A DNA stretch of 64,000 nucleotides from Arthrobacter methylotrophus (GTDB lineage: Bacteria; Actinomycetota; Actinomycetes; Actinomycetales; Micrococcaceae), in the NCBI RefSeq assembly GCF_039539965.1, contig NZ_BAABED010000001.1, forward strand, positions 1,674,001 through 1,738,000, in the 5' to 3' direction. A model generated the notes under the pieces. The model saw nothing but the letters and a program-made list of their open reading frames with translations, was not told the DNA's origin and did no database searches. Both the position numbers and the translations under genes were made by a program. Every line of letters starts with the position of its first letter. The first letter of the stretch is position 1. Shown here piece by piece: positions 25,120-34,616 of this stretch.

Positions 25120-28100
25120 ATGGAAGAGATCACAAACCAAACAGACCAGGATTCCGGCGCCCAGGAAGAGCAGCCCACGGCAACCCCCGTGCCCCTGCCC
25201 GTCCCCGCCACTGACATCAGCGAACTCACCGGCATGAACGTGCTGGACCCCAACTTCACCGGCCTGCCGCCGTGGACTGCTGCAGACTACGCGTCCAGCA
25301 TCACCGGTTCCGGCGCCTACAAGCTCGCCGACTCCGGCGTCGCCCCGCTCGTCGCGGCCGCCCGCGGGTACTCCCGGATCGACAAGACCAACTACGACCA
25401 GATGGCCCGCAAGATGCAGGTCGAGGGCAACTCCAAGCAGGGCAAGCGGTTCAAGCGCACCCTCTCGGCCCCGGGCAAGGACGGCATGCTCATGCCGTGG
25501 TACTCCCTGGCCGGCATCATGAAGGCGGTCCGCGAAGGCGAACTGCCGGTCCCGCACACCTACCAGGTCCGCCCCGAATTCCCGGAGGACAATGACGCCG
25601 GTAAGCCGCTGAAGTACGAGTTCGTCTCCAACGTCGGCACCCCGCTGGACCTGCACCCGGCCATCCCGACCGACTGGATCGACACGACCCCGGTGGTCAT
25701 GTTCGCCGAAGGAATGCTCAAGGGCGACTCGGCCCTGTCCGCCTACCTGGTCCACAACGGCATCAGCTACTCGGAGCTGCGCTCCGAAGACGTCGAAAAC
25801 CCTGTCGCGAAGCTGCGCGAGCTGCTCGAGCGGATCCCGCAGGATGACCGGGTCCTCATCGTCTCCATCGGCGGGGTCTACAACGCCTCCGGCAACGCCG
25901 TCGACTGGCGCGAAATTGCCCTCAAGGGCCGTGTCGGCTGGATCGCGTTCGACGCTGACATCGCATTGAACCCGGCTGTGCACGCCGCCGCGAACAAGCT
26001 CTCCACCCAGCTGCTGGACAAGTCCAAGATGTCCGAGGTCCTGTACTTGAACCCGGAAATCACCTCCGGCGATGACGGGTCGATGGCGAAGGCCGGCGTC
26101 GATGACTTCCTGGCCAAGTCCGGCAACTGGGCTGCCCTGATCAACCAGCTCGATGACGTCATGCCCGACGCCCCGGCCAAGAACGCCGAAGACAAGCCCG
26201 GGAACTGGCGCGTCGGAGGCAACGGCCAGTTCGTCGAAGAATGCGTCGCGGTCAACTCCGGCGCCGGTGGCACCATCGGGGAGTACCGGTGGGAGCGGCG
26301 CGTGGACATCGGCGGCCGCGTCGTGGCGATGGAAGCCCGCCGCCAGCCGACCGACCAGGAGCTGAAGACCGGCATCTTCAACCCGAACGTGAAGTTCGAG
26401 GACATCGACGACGCCCAGGTCGAGATCGAGATTTCCTGGCACCTGCACGGCCGCGACTACACCGCCACCGTCACCGGCCCCGAAACCATCCTCGGCTACA
26501 AGCCCGAAGAATGGGACCGCAAGAAGGCCGCCGTCCCGAGGGAACTGCTGCTGCACCCGGAGTGGCCCCCGCGCGGCGCCAAGGGCGAATCCTGGCTCTC
26601 CGCCATCAAGGCCAACCGTCCCGAAGAGGTCGCGTTCAAGACCCGCTGGATGCAGATGGGCTGGGTGCCCGTCCAGGATGGCGACCCGGTGTTCCTCATC
26701 GGTGACCAGATCGTCGGCGACGTCGAATCCTCCTCCAACGTTCTGCCCGGGATCAGTGCCCGCGAAATCGACGTCATCCAGAAGTACGGCGTCGGCGAAA
26801 ACATCGCCGGCGACTATGACGACGAAGAGTACCGCGAAGAGGTGCGGAAGAACTTCCGGACCATCATGGACACCTACATCAACTCCAAGGCCTGGACCGA
26901 TCTGTCCACTGCCACCGTCGTCCTGGCCGGCGCGCTGCGCCCGGTCATCCCGATCCGGCCCAAGGCCACCATCTACGCGTGGGGCCCGAAGGGCAAGGGA
27001 AAATCCTGGACGGCTGAGTGCATGATGCGCTTCTGGGCCCGGCACCGCGGTGACTGGCACGAGGAGCTTCCCGGTTCGGCGAAGGACACGGCTGCGGCCA
27101 TGGAGAACGCCGTTGCGCGCACCCCCATCTGGGTGATCGATGACCTGGCCCCGTCCGCGGTGCGTCGTCAGGCCGAGCAGGAAGACGCGAAGCTGGCTGA
27201 CATCACCCGCGCCATCTTCAACAACGCCACGAAGCTGCGCATGAACGCGGACATGACGGTGAAGAAGTCGAACAAGCCGATGACCCAGTTGATCATGACC
27301 GGCGAAAACGAGCTGAGCACCCCGTCCGCCAAGGAGCGGCTCATCCCGCTCTACGTCGGCAAGGGCAAGCTGAACCCGGAGAGGGACGCCACCGATGCCC
27401 TCAACGCGATCGCCGCCGAGAAGGGCACGCCGGCCCGGTTCACGTCCCAGCTGATCAAGTACGTCCGCTACGCTGCGACCAACCACCCGGGAGGCTGGGC
27501 CGCGTACGTCTCCGCGATGGAGGCTGCCCGCGTCCAGCTCAAGGACCAGATCAGCGGGCTGATGAAGGAAATGGGCGCAGCATCCGGGTCCCTGGAGCGC
27601 ACCTCCACCCTGGCCGCCGACGTCATGCTGACCTTCTTCATTCTGGAGAACCTGGCCCGCGAACTGGACATGGACTATGACTTCATCGACCAGTTCGCCG
27701 TCGACGGGGACATGTCCATGTCCGTCATCCAACTGGTCACCAACGCCCACGCTGAGAACCAGCAGGCCGCCCCGGGCATCTCGCTGGTCAAGGCCCTGGC
27801 TGCGCTGCTGGCCTCCGGTGAGGCGCACGTGATCTCCGGCGACGACCCGTCCCGGCCTCCCATCGAAGGCAGTGAGCAGTCCGAAGCGATGGTCAACAGC
27901 CGGCTCGGCTGGGTCGTCAGCGGCAGCGGGGACGGCAGCCTGCGCCCCTCCGGGAAGAACATCGGCACCGTGGTGACCGTGATGGACAAGAGCCGGGAGT
28001 ACCACAAGGTGGTCCTGTTCTCCTCGGACACCGCTTTCAGCGCGGCCCAGAAGGCATATCCGTCCCTGATCCAGTTCGGCCAGGGACCGACGGCCGCCTG

Positions 28101-28281
28101 GTCCAGCGTGTGGGATGAGAACCTGCAGCCGCCGTACATCACCCGGAACAAGAACGGGCGCGGGACACTGCTGACCACCTGGCGCAAGGACCGGATCACC
28201 GGTGTCCCGATCGAGGTCGACCGCCTCCTGGACGGCGGCCTGTCACTTGAAGACCTGCCCGAAGCCAGCACCGAGTCCTAA
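25120..28281 (+). CDS. Primase-helicase type replication protein
   Basis: A 1053-residue protein with two parts. The N-terminal half resembles the DUF3854/Toprim-like primase domain (FAEGMLKGDSALSAYL near 195 and GWIAFDADIALNPAV near 275). The C-terminal half is a helicase-like ATPase (Walker A GPKGKGKSW near 622, Walker B IWVIDDLAP near 668, then sensor-like LIMTGENEL). Proteins of this layout start replication of plasmids and integrative elements. The class C promoter gives a leaderless or nearly leaderless mRNA. The gene-free region just downstream may be its origin. Confidence 0.78.
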   Translation: MEEITNQTDQDSGAQEEQPTATPVPLPVPATDISELTGMNVLDPNFTGLPPWTAADYASSITGSGAYKLADSGVAPLVAAARGYSRIDKTNYDQMARKMQVEGNSKQGKRFKRTLSAPGKDGMLMPWYSLAGIMKAVREGELPVPHTYQVRPEFPEDNDAGKPLKYEFVSNVGTPLDLHPAIPTDWIDTTPVVMFAEGMLKGDSALSAYLVHNGISYSELRSEDVENPVAKLRELLERIPQDDRVLIVSIGGVYNASGNAVDWREIALKGRVGWIAFDADIALNPAVHAAANKLSTQLLDKSKMSEVLYLNPEITSGDDGSMAKAGVDDFLAKSGNWAALINQLDDVMPDAPAKNAEDKPGNWRVGGNGQFVEECVAVNSGAGGTIGEYRWERRVDIGGRVVAMEARRQPTDQELKTGIFNPNVKFEDIDDAQVEIEISWHLHGRDYTATVTGPETILGYKPEEWDRKKAAVPRELLLHPEWPPRGAKGESWLSAIKANRPEEVAFKTRWMQMGWVPVQDGDPVFLIGDQIVGDVESSSNVLPGISAREIDVIQKYGVGENIAGDYDDEEYREEVRKNFRTIMDTYINSKAWTDLSTATVVLAGALRPVIPIRPKATIYAWGPKGKGKSWTAECMMRFWARHRGDWHEELPGSAKDTAAAMENAVARTPIWVIDDLAPSAVRRQAEQEDAKLADITRAIFNNATKLRMNADMTVKKSNKPMTQLIMTGENELSTPSAKERLIPLYVGKGKLNPERDATDALNAIAAEKGTPARFTSQLIKYVRYAATNHPGGWAAYVSAMEAARVQLKDQISGLMKEMGAASGSLERTSTLAADVMLTFFILENLARELDMDYDFIDQFAVDGDMSMSVIQLVTNAHAENQQAAPGISLVKALAALLASGEAHVISGDDPSRPPIEGSEQSEAMVNSRLGWVVSGSGDGSLRPSGKNIGTVVTVMDKSREYHKVVLFSSDTAFSAAQKAYPSLIQFGQGPTAAWSSVWDENLQPPYITRNKNGRGTLLTTWRKDRITGVPIEVDRLLDGGLSLEDLPEASTES

Positions 28282-28301
28282 CCGCACCGGCCAGGACTCC
28301 A

Positions 28302-28335
28302 CGGAAAGCCCCGTCGATTTCGGCGGGGCTTTCCG
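28302..28335 (+). terminator. Terminator of the replication gene
   Basis: 12-bp perfect stem CGGAAAGCCCCG/CGGGGCTTTCCG directly after the replication gene, without a long T run. Confidence 0.65.
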
Positions 28336-28419
28336 CATGCCAGACGAAAAAACGGCTTTTGCATATCATTTCGGAAAGCCCGGAAAGGCTGCCCGGGGTG
28401 GAAAAGCAGGAGATGTTCA

Positions 28420-28557
28420 TGAGCAACTTAAAAGCGAAATGGCCCCCATTTGGGAGCCATGTGATAACCCTCGTCTCTAGTGACCGGATTCGTTCCTCAG
28501 GTTATCACATGGGGAGAAATCAACGGTCTCTCACAATTACCCCGACTCCACCGTAAT
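28420..28557 (+). CDS. Possible small peptide
   Basis: A 45-codon frame with a fair ribosome site (CAGGAG) before its ATG. It runs through the 13-bp inverted repeat at 28457-28512 and has no homologue I recognise. It may be fortuitous. Confidence 0.2.
28457..28512. repeat. 13-bp perfect inverted repeat
   Basis: CCATGTGATAACC and its exact complement, separated by 30 nt. It lies just after the replication gene and may be a Rep or host-protein binding site, an RNA hairpin, or part of a transfer origin. Confidence 0.6.
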
Positions 28558-28941
28558 GACACAGTCAAACACCGGGCAACCTACCCCTGGTAGTACGGGT
28601 TTATGCCCCTGCATCCCAGTGTTGGCGGCATTTTTGTGTCAGCGCAGGCCCTCACTCGACCAACTCGGCGGTACGTATAGGGCGTCTATGGAGAGGGAAA
28701 GCATTCTCTTACTAAAGGGAGGGGGTCTCTAAGGGGTCTCTAGGGGAGAGAATAGGGGCCCCTATATATATATATCTCTATTTTAGGTCGTTTAAGTAGA
28801 GTAGTAGTAGTAGGGGGCCCTATATTCCCCGCCATTCCGGGGATTTTCCCACTCCGCCGGGCGGTAGGGTCTCCGCGGTTTCGTGCGGTCGGCCGGCGGG
28901 GTGCTGGTTTCTTTCCTGCAGTCCCGTTTTGGTGTCGAATA
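28558..28941. other. Candidate replication origin region, gene-free
   Basis: The most AT-rich stretch of the window: a run of TA repeats near 28763-28775 followed by CTCTATTTTAGG. Left of it are the direct repeats GGGGTCTCTA at 28722 and 28733 and the palindrome AGGGGCCCCT. No gene is seen. The position after the replication gene, the easily melted DNA and the repeats suit an origin, but no box is proven. Confidence 0.45.
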
Positions 28942-28971
28942 GTGACACCCGTGGTCCGGGTCGGCGCATAG
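28942..28971 (+). promoter_or_regulatory. Class C promoter P15
   Basis: GTGACACCCGT, 12 nt, CGCATAG, then 7 nt to the ATG at 28979. Confidence 0.75.
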
Positions 28972-28978
28972 AAATTCT

Positions 28979-31900
28979 ATGAACCAGACCACGCCACTGC
29001 TCCGCGACAAGCTCGCCTGGGACGGCAAGAAGCTCGTCGTCACCAGCGATGCCGTTATCGACAAGATCCGCCGCCAGGCGCTCTCGGCGTCCACCTCCAA
29101 GTCGATGCAGTCCTGCGCGGCGCGCTGGGTGGGGGAGCGGCTGCTGCGCAATGAAGTCGAGGACCCGTTCGCCCCGGCGCCGCTCGGGACCAGCGCCCAC
29201 TCGATCATGGAAGACATGTTCGACGAGGACGTCTACGAACGCGGTGAGCGCACCCTTGCCCTGGCCGAGGCGCTGACCATCCGCGACTCGGACATCATGT
29301 GGCCTGACGTGCCGGCCGAGGACGACGGCGTCCGGGCGCTCACCCGTATCAACCGCCGGCGCTGGATCGAAGAGGTCAAGACCGCCTACGAGGGCCTGTT
29401 TGTCATCGAAGACCCGAAGACCATCGAGGTTTACGCACGGGAGCTGCAGATCGACGGACTCACTATCAATGGCGTCCCTTCGAACGGCTTCATCGACCGT
29501 GTCCGGCACGGGGTCAACAAGCGCGGCAAAGAAGGCTTGATTGTTGAAGATTACAAGGGTCTGGCCGTGACCACACCTATCCCGACTCCCGCCGGCTGGA
29601 CCACCATGGGTGAGCTCTCCAAGGGCGACATCGTGCTGGGGTCCGACGGAAAGCCGACGATTGTCGTCGCCAAGTCCGGCACTCACCACCGCAAGTGCTA
29701 CGAGGTTGTCTTCAGCGACGGCTCCAAGGTCGTCTGCGACAACGTCCACCTGTGGGAGATCACCGACACCTACCGGAATGTGCCGAAGGTGTCTGAGACT
29801 GTGGACGCCGATGAGTTGTTCCGCCGTGTGTCCGACCGAGCCGGCGGCCGCATTGCTATCCACATCCCGAACACCGCTCCGCTTGAACTCCCCGCTGCCG
29901 AACTGCCAATCGACCCTTGGGTCCTCGGTGCCTGGCTCGGCGACGGGCATTCCAAGACTGGAAGCCTGACTGTCGGAAATGAAGACCTTGCCGACATGTG
30001 CGAGATCATCGAGCGTCGTTGGGGTTCTGTCGTCCCGCGTGTCGCTGGTGCAAGCCACAGCGTCACCCTTTCAGCCTCACCTGTTGCTGTCGCTGAGCAG
30101 GTCCGCATTCCCGCCAACCCGGATCAGTGCGAATGGGGCCACAGCACCGCCGGTACCTGCCAAGAATGCGATGGCGTCGTTCGTCGCGCCAGGAAGACCG
30201 CATTCGCGTCCCTTCCCACAGTAGACACTCGCGTGCCTGGCCAGTGCTCACGGGGTCACGTGCTTCGGGGTTTGTCCGCGAAGAGCCATGTTTGCCTGGA
30301 CTGCAAGCTCATTGTTGCCCGACACCTTGAAGCTGTGCGAGGGCCCAAGACCAACGTACCCACGGTGGAAACCATAGCCGCAGAGAAGCCTCTCCAGGGT
30401 GGATCTCTCCGGGCGAAGTTGGCCAAGTCCGGGCTGCTCCTGAACAAGCACATCCCGACGGCATATCTGCGCGGGTCCTATGAGCAGCGACTGGAACTCC
30501 TTCAGGGCCTCATGGACACGGATGGCTCTTTCAACGCCCAGCGGGGAAGGGCAGTGTTCGTCACGACTAAGCGCGCCCTCGCCGACGGGGTACGCGAGCT
30601 CGTGTCGTCCCTCGGCGTCACCGTTCAGTGGTTCGAGAAGGACTACGAGAATGCTGTCCGCCCAGACGCAACCGTGTTCATGCTCGAGTTCCGCCCCCTG
30701 AACTTCGTCCCGTTCCAGCTGGAGCGCAAGGCCTCCGCTGTTCGCCTTATGCAGGCCTCATACAAGCGGTTCCCGAAGGCTACCGAACGGTCACTGCGCC
30801 GGGACATCGTCGGCATGAACGTCGTTGATTCGGTTCCGACTGAGTGCATTGCAGTGGACGCGCCGAACCACCTGTACCTGTGCGGAACCACCATGATCCC
30901 GACCCACAACACGGGCAAGGTAGGAAATACCCGGTTCGGAGACGATCACGGGGACCAGATCCGCATCTACGCGGCCGCCCTGAAAGAGAAGACCGGCGAG
31001 CTGCCCGTCGGCGGCACGGTGCTCTACACGAAGTTCGGCAAGGCCCGCGACATCGACCTGAGCCCCGGCGCGATGTCCAAAACACTGAAGACCTTCGAGC
31101 TGTCCTGGAAGCGGCACAACCGCTACATGGAGTCCCGCGAGTTCCCGACCAAGGTCTCGGCCTTGTGCGGCTGGTGCCCGCTGATCAACGCCTGCCCGGT
31201 CGCCAAGGAGGAAGGCAAGACGGTCTCCGAGAAGGTCGCCGACCAGATGCACTCCGCGACCCACCTGGGTATCCCTGCGCTGCGCCCCGGTGCTTCCGTC
31301 GCCGCAATGGTCTCCACCGAGGACACCGTCATTACCAAGCACGGCCAGGAAGTCAGCTTCTTCATGCCGGACCCGTTCAGCTACGGCATCCCGGACGAGC
31401 AGATGGCCGAAGTGGAGAGGGCCGCGGAACTTGCCGCACACATCTACAACAGCGGGGAGAACCCGATCGCCTCACAAGACAGGATTCACGGAATGAACAA
31501 GATCACGGAACGCGAGGTGTACAAGCCGTACACCATCGAAGGTGAACTGAACCCGAACTCGTACGCCGCCATGGGCGTCTTCGGTACGGCAGAACTCGCC
31601 GTCGAAGCACTCCACCGGGGCGGTCTGCCCATCAACGGAACGAACGTCAAGGCGCTGGCCACCACCTTCCAGCACATTGTCTGCGAGTCGCAGGAGCACT
31701 GGACCGGTTCGACCTCAGCTGCGGACGGCGCCAACTCCCGGATGCGCGGTGCCCTCCGTACCGTCCTGGCCACGTTGCCGATGCCGTTCGGCGAAGACGC
31801 CGCCTCATGGGACGCCTGGGTTGCCGCCGCGATCCGCCGTTGCAAGTCCATCACAGCCGTCGCACTGCACCTGTTCACCGAAGAACGCACCGAATCCCCA

Positions 31901-32197
31901 TGGGAAGCCCTCGCCGGTGTCACCCCGGACTCCGCGCCGGCCGCTCCTGCTCCTGCACCGGCCCCGAAGGCCGCCGTCAAGGCTGCTCCGAAGGCTGAAC
32001 CTGCCCCCGCCGCGGAAGAGGCGGCACCGGCCGCTGACGAGGCTGTGGAGGCCCCTGCCGAGGCCGACGCACCGGCGGAAGCCCCTGAACCGGAGCCCCG
32101 CCGAGTCGTCCGCAAAGCCGCCAAGGCTGCCGCACCCGTCGATGACATCGACTTCGTCCCCGATGACTTCGCCGTCAACGACGACGTTTTCGCCTAA
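28979..32197 (+). CDS. RecB/Cas4-like PD-(D/E)XK nuclease interrupted by an intein
   Basis: A 1072-residue precursor. Without the intein (residues 194-644) the mature protein has 621 residues. The extein reads IVEDYK joined to TGK, the core of the nuclease motif, so the intein sits in the active site and splicing should be needed for activity. An N-terminal Cys (QSCAARW) and three later Cys (CGWCPLINAC) resemble the iron-sulfur site of Cas4/AddB-type nucleases. The tail is Ala/Pro/Glu-rich and ends in an acidic tip (NDDVFA). A role in end processing, recombination or replication of the element is likely. Confidence 0.82.
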   Translation: MNQTTPLLRDKLAWDGKKLVVTSDAVIDKIRRQALSASTSKSMQSCAARWVGERLLRNEVEDPFAPAPLGTSAHSIMEDMFDEDVYERGERTLALAEALTIRDSDIMWPDVPAEDDGVRALTRINRRRWIEEVKTAYEGLFVIEDPKTIEVYARELQIDGLTINGVPSNGFIDRVRHGVNKRGKEGLIVEDYKGLAVTTPIPTPAGWTTMGELSKGDIVLGSDGKPTIVVAKSGTHHRKCYEVVFSDGSKVVCDNVHLWEITDTYRNVPKVSETVDADELFRRVSDRAGGRIAIHIPNTAPLELPAAELPIDPWVLGAWLGDGHSKTGSLTVGNEDLADMCEIIERRWGSVVPRVAGASHSVTLSASPVAVAEQVRIPANPDQCEWGHSTAGTCQECDGVVRRARKTAFASLPTVDTRVPGQCSRGHVLRGLSAKSHVCLDCKLIVARHLEAVRGPKTNVPTVETIAAEKPLQGGSLRAKLAKSGLLLNKHIPTAYLRGSYEQRLELLQGLMDTDGSFNAQRGRAVFVTTKRALADGVRELVSSLGVTVQWFEKDYENAVRPDATVFMLEFRPLNFVPFQLERKASAVRLMQASYKRFPKATERSLRRDIVGMNVVDSVPTECIAVDAPNHLYLCGTTMIPTHNTGKVGNTRFGDDHGDQIRIYAAALKEKTGELPVGGTVLYTKFGKARDIDLSPGAMSKTLKTFELSWKRHNRYMESREFPTKVSALCGWCPLINACPVAKEEGKTVSEKVADQMHSATHLGIPALRPGASVAAMVSTEDTVITKHGQEVSFFMPDPFSYGIPDEQMAEVERAAELAAHIYNSGENPIASQDRIHGMNKITEREVYKPYTIEGELNPNSYAAMGVFGTAELAVEALHRGGLPINGTNVKALATTFQHIVCESQEHWTGSTSAADGANSRMRGALRTVLATLPMPFGEDAASWDAWVAAAIRRCKSITAVALHLFTEERTESPWEALAGVTPDSAPAAPAPAPAPKAAVKAAPKAEPAPAAEEAAPAADEAVEAPAEADAPAEAPEPEPRRVVRKAAKAAAPVDDIDFVPDDFAVNDDVFA
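29558..30910 (+). other. Class 3 intein with LAGLIDADG endonuclease and zinc site
   Basis: Residues 194-644 of the precursor. The first residue is Gly, not Cys, Ser or Ala. The class 3 triad is visible: Trp259 in NVHLWEI, Cys623 in TECIAVD and Thr642 in PTHN. It ends in His-Asn and the next residue is Thr645. Two LAGLIDADG-like motifs (VLGAWLGDGH and LLQGLMDTDGS) show a homing endonuclease. Between them lies a Cys/His cluster (CEWGH, CQEC, CSRGH, CLDC) that could hold two zinc ions. Codon use is less GC-biased than in the extein. Confidence 0.85.
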
Positions 32198-32235
32198 CCC
32201 ACCCACCTCCGCACCAAACACGAAAGCAGGACTCC

Positions 32236-32748
32236 ATGGCCCTTGACACCAAAGAACGCAATGACATCATCCTCGGCGCCGTCGCAATGACCGGCCCGGT
32301 CGGCGACAGCCAGGCCGAGTGGGACGCCAAGCTCAAGTCCAACGCCAAGTCGCTGGCTCTGATGCTGAACGACAACTCCGACGTCGCCCGCTCCATCGCG
32401 ATGCTCGCCGACTGCAAAAACTTCACCGGCACCATCCTGGGTGTCCAGAAGGAAGCTTCCTCGACCCGCGGCTTCATCGCCTTCAAGACGGTCGAATCGA
32501 AGTTCTCCCCGGACGGCATCGAAGTTGCCCGCACCGAGCGCACCGATTCCTCCGAGGAAGCCAAGGCGTTCGCGTCCCGTCTCCGCCGCGAGCTGATCGG
32601 CCATCGCGTGCTCGTGTGGATCGAAATGCAGGAGACCAAGGGCGGCCAGAAGGTCCGCATCCTCCAGCACGTCCAGGACCTCGGCGAGGACCCGGATTTC
32701 GACCCCGAAGAGGGCGCGCGCATCACACTCGAGAAGATGAAGCGCTAG
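32236..32748 (+). CDS. Hypothetical protein downstream of the nuclease
   Basis: A 170-residue soluble protein. The N-terminal 60 residues look helical. The rest alternates strands (FTGTILGVQKE, HRVLVWIEMQET) as in a small barrel, possibly an OB-fold. It follows the nuclease gene by 38 nt and has an AGCAGG ribosome site. The operon suggests a DNA-processing helper, but that is inference. Confidence 0.6.
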   Translation: MALDTKERNDIILGAVAMTGPVGDSQAEWDAKLKSNAKSLALMLNDNSDVARSIAMLADCKNFTGTILGVQKEASSTRGFIAFKTVESKFSPDGIEVARTERTDSSEEAKAFASRLRRELIGHRVLVWIEMQETKGGQKVRILQHVQDLGEDPDFDPEEGARITLEKMKR

Positions 32749-32757
32749 AAATCCGGC

Positions 32758-32797
32758 CCAAAGCCCCTGTCACCGGAAACGGCGGCGGGGGCTTTGG
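32758..32797 (+). terminator. Terminator
   Basis: 10-bp stem CCAAAGCCCC/GGGGCTTTGG ending the nuclease operon. Confidence 0.7.
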
Positions 32798-32802
32798 CGT
32801 CG

Positions 32803-32832
32803 GGACGGCCGTCACCGGATTGTCTACGCATG
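32803..32832 (+). promoter_or_regulatory. Class B promoter P16
   Basis: GGACGGCCGT, 10 nt, TCTACGCATG. Transcription should start near 32840 and feed the first transfer operon. Confidence 0.7.
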
Positions 32833-32905
32833 TTCCAGAGTGACCGCATCTGTACCCGCGGGCCCGGAATCGCCGCGGACCGCACGCACGAAGGAGCACG
32901 ACACC

Positions 32906-33532
32906 GTGACTACAACCCCTTACGAGACTGACCGCTACCAGCCGTCCGGTTTCATCCAGTCCGACGATGAACTCCTGAGCCCCGATGCGGCCATCGACGC
33001 CGAACTCAACGGCGAGCTGGAAGCCGACGAACCGGACACGGACCTGGACGGCATCGACGAGGACTCCGCAGACGAGAACGGCGCCGGCAGCGGCAAGGCC
33101 AAGGCTTCCGCCAAGCCCTCCCGCGGCCTGTTCCGCCGGGTGGCCGCTAAGACCATCGAAGTCCAGGGCGCCACCGACACCGTCCGCGCCCTCGCCGCAG
33201 CCCAGCTCGGGTCCTCCGACGAGGTCATCGAACTGGTCACCTCGATCATGGCCGCGGGCCGGATGTCGACCTCCCCGTTGGGCGACATCGAAACCATCCA
33301 GCACGCCATCCAGAACGAGCCCTGGTCCGTTGGCATCACCGCCACCGCCCTGGGACGTGCCCGCCTGAAGGCCATCTGGACCCTGCTCCACACCCTGGGC
33401 GCAGTCGGCACCCCGGCCCCGCCGGCGTCGGACGCCAAGGCCGGCATGGCCGTCGCGAAGGCAGTGAACGACCTGTCCGAGGACAACCAGCTGGAGCTCA
33501 TCGCATCCGCTGAACTGCTCAAGCGCTCCTAA
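32906..33532 (+). CDS. Hypothetical protein, first gene of transfer operon
   Basis: A 208-residue protein. The first 75 residues are acidic and disordered (DAELNGELEADEPDTDLDG), and the rest is helical. GAAGGAG stands before the GTG at 32906. An in-frame GTG at 32840, right at the predicted transcript start, is the alternative and would add 22 residues. It precedes the TcpC-like gene by 23 nt. No family recognised; an accessory cytoplasmic transfer protein is plausible. Confidence 0.6.
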   Translation: MTTTPYETDRYQPSGFIQSDDELLSPDAAIDAELNGELEADEPDTDLDGIDEDSADENGAGSGKAKASAKPSRGLFRRVAAKTIEVQGATDTVRALAAAQLGSSDEVIELVTSIMAAGRMSTSPLGDIETIQHAIQNEPWSVGITATALGRARLKAIWTLLHTLGAVGTPAPPASDAKAGMAVAKAVNDLSEDNQLELIASAELLKRS

Positions 33533-33555
33533 CAACTTTTCAACGAAGGACGATG

Positions 33556-34614
33556 ATGGCCCGCAACGCCAAACGCAACGCCAGGACCCAGTCGGAAGAT
33601 TTTTGGGGCAACGACGCCGAGGAACTGCCCCGCGCCGACGTGGAGTCGGTGCAGCTGACCGCCAAGCGGATCAAGCTGTTCAAGGTCTGGGTCATCTCCA
33701 GCGTGGTGCTCCTGCCCATCGCGCTGCTGGCCATCATCTCCTTCCTGCCGAAGTTCCTCGACACACCGGCCGCGGTGCCGGCCCCGGTCAACCAGCTGGA
33801 CTCACCTACCAAGGCCGCGGCCATGAAGTCGGTCCAGGACTGGCTGAACCAGCAACCCTCCCCGATGCCCGGCGGCAAGATCCTCTCCTGGGACGGCGTG
33901 GACATCCAGGCCGAACCCAAGACGACCACCGACAGCAAGGGCAACGTCACCGAAACCCAGGGCCTGCAGCTGAACAACCTGACCCTGATCAGCCCGTCCG
34001 GATCGATCTTCACCACCCAAGTGCAGGTGGCCTATTCCCCGACCCGCGGCGCCAAGGTCCTCGGTGACCCGACCCTGATCCCTCACGCACCCGATGACAA
34101 GCAGTCCTGGCCGAACCTGAAAGCCTGGCCGGACCTGGTCCCGGCCTCCAAGCTTCCCCCGGTAGAGCAGGCCGCCACCGCCTGGGCGAAAGCCTTCACC
34201 TCCGGGGACCCGGACGCACTGCGACTCGCCGTGGGCGATACTAACGCGGACCGCTCCTACGTCCCGCTGGTCCAAACGACCGCCTCGAACGTCACCGTCG
34301 GTGACGTCGCATCCCTCCCGTTGCCTGCGGACGCCTCAAAGGACGCGAAGCCGACCCAGGTCGTCGCCCAGGTGTCCTTCGGGATCGCCTGGGACGGACA
34401 AAACCTGACCAACAGCCAGACCCCGTCCCGGGTCACCTACGACGTGCTCATTGACAAGGCAGACACCGCAGCACCGCAGGTTGTCGCCTGGGGTGGCGCC
34501 GGGTCCGGTGAATCCCTCAAGCCGTACATGAACGCCGTCGAAGGACGCAAGATCACCGCCGCAACCATCGACAAGACCCTCCCCTCGGCTGTCCCCGCGA
34601 CAGCAGGAAAGTAG
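33556..34614 (+). CDS. TcpC-family conjugative transfer protein
   Basis: A 352-residue bitopic membrane protein: short cytoplasmic N-terminus, one transmembrane helix at about residues 45-68, then two extracytoplasmic alpha/beta domains (about 85-210 and 215-340) as in TcpC of Clostridium plasmids, which are VirB8-like scaffold proteins. I use the second ATG at 33556 because GAAGGA is only 2 nt from the first. The next gene encodes the VirB4-type ATPase, as usual in Gram-positive transfer loci. Confidence 0.72.
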   Translation: MARNAKRNARTQSEDFWGNDAEELPRADVESVQLTAKRIKLFKVWVISSVVLLPIALLAIISFLPKFLDTPAAVPAPVNQLDSPTKAAAMKSVQDWLNQQPSPMPGGKILSWDGVDIQAEPKTTTDSKGNVTETQGLQLNNLTLISPSGSIFTTQVQVAYSPTRGAKVLGDPTLIPHAPDDKQSWPNLKAWPDLVPASKLPPVEQAATAWAKAFTSGDPDALRLAVGDTNADRSYVPLVQTTASNVTVGDVASLPLPADASKDAKPTQVVAQVSFGIAWDGQNLTNSQTPSRVTYDVLIDKADTAAPQVVAWGGAGSGESLKPYMNAVEGRKITAATIDKTLPSAVPATAGK

Positions 34615-34616
34615 AC

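Noticed and set aside
24787..28005. Long open frame of 1072 codons antisense to the replication gene
   Set aside because: It is a shadow of the strongly GC-biased third codon positions of the replication gene; it has no recognised domain, and it overlaps the kinase start and P14.
28420..28557. 45-codon frame in the putative origin as a confident gene
   Set aside because: Listed only at low confidence because it runs through a 13-bp inverted repeat and has no other support.
32840..32905. Upstream GTG at 32840 as start of the first transfer-operon gene
   Set aside because: It would be leaderless and is possible, but the GTG at 32906 has a strong GAAGGAG site and the extra residues look non-coding.
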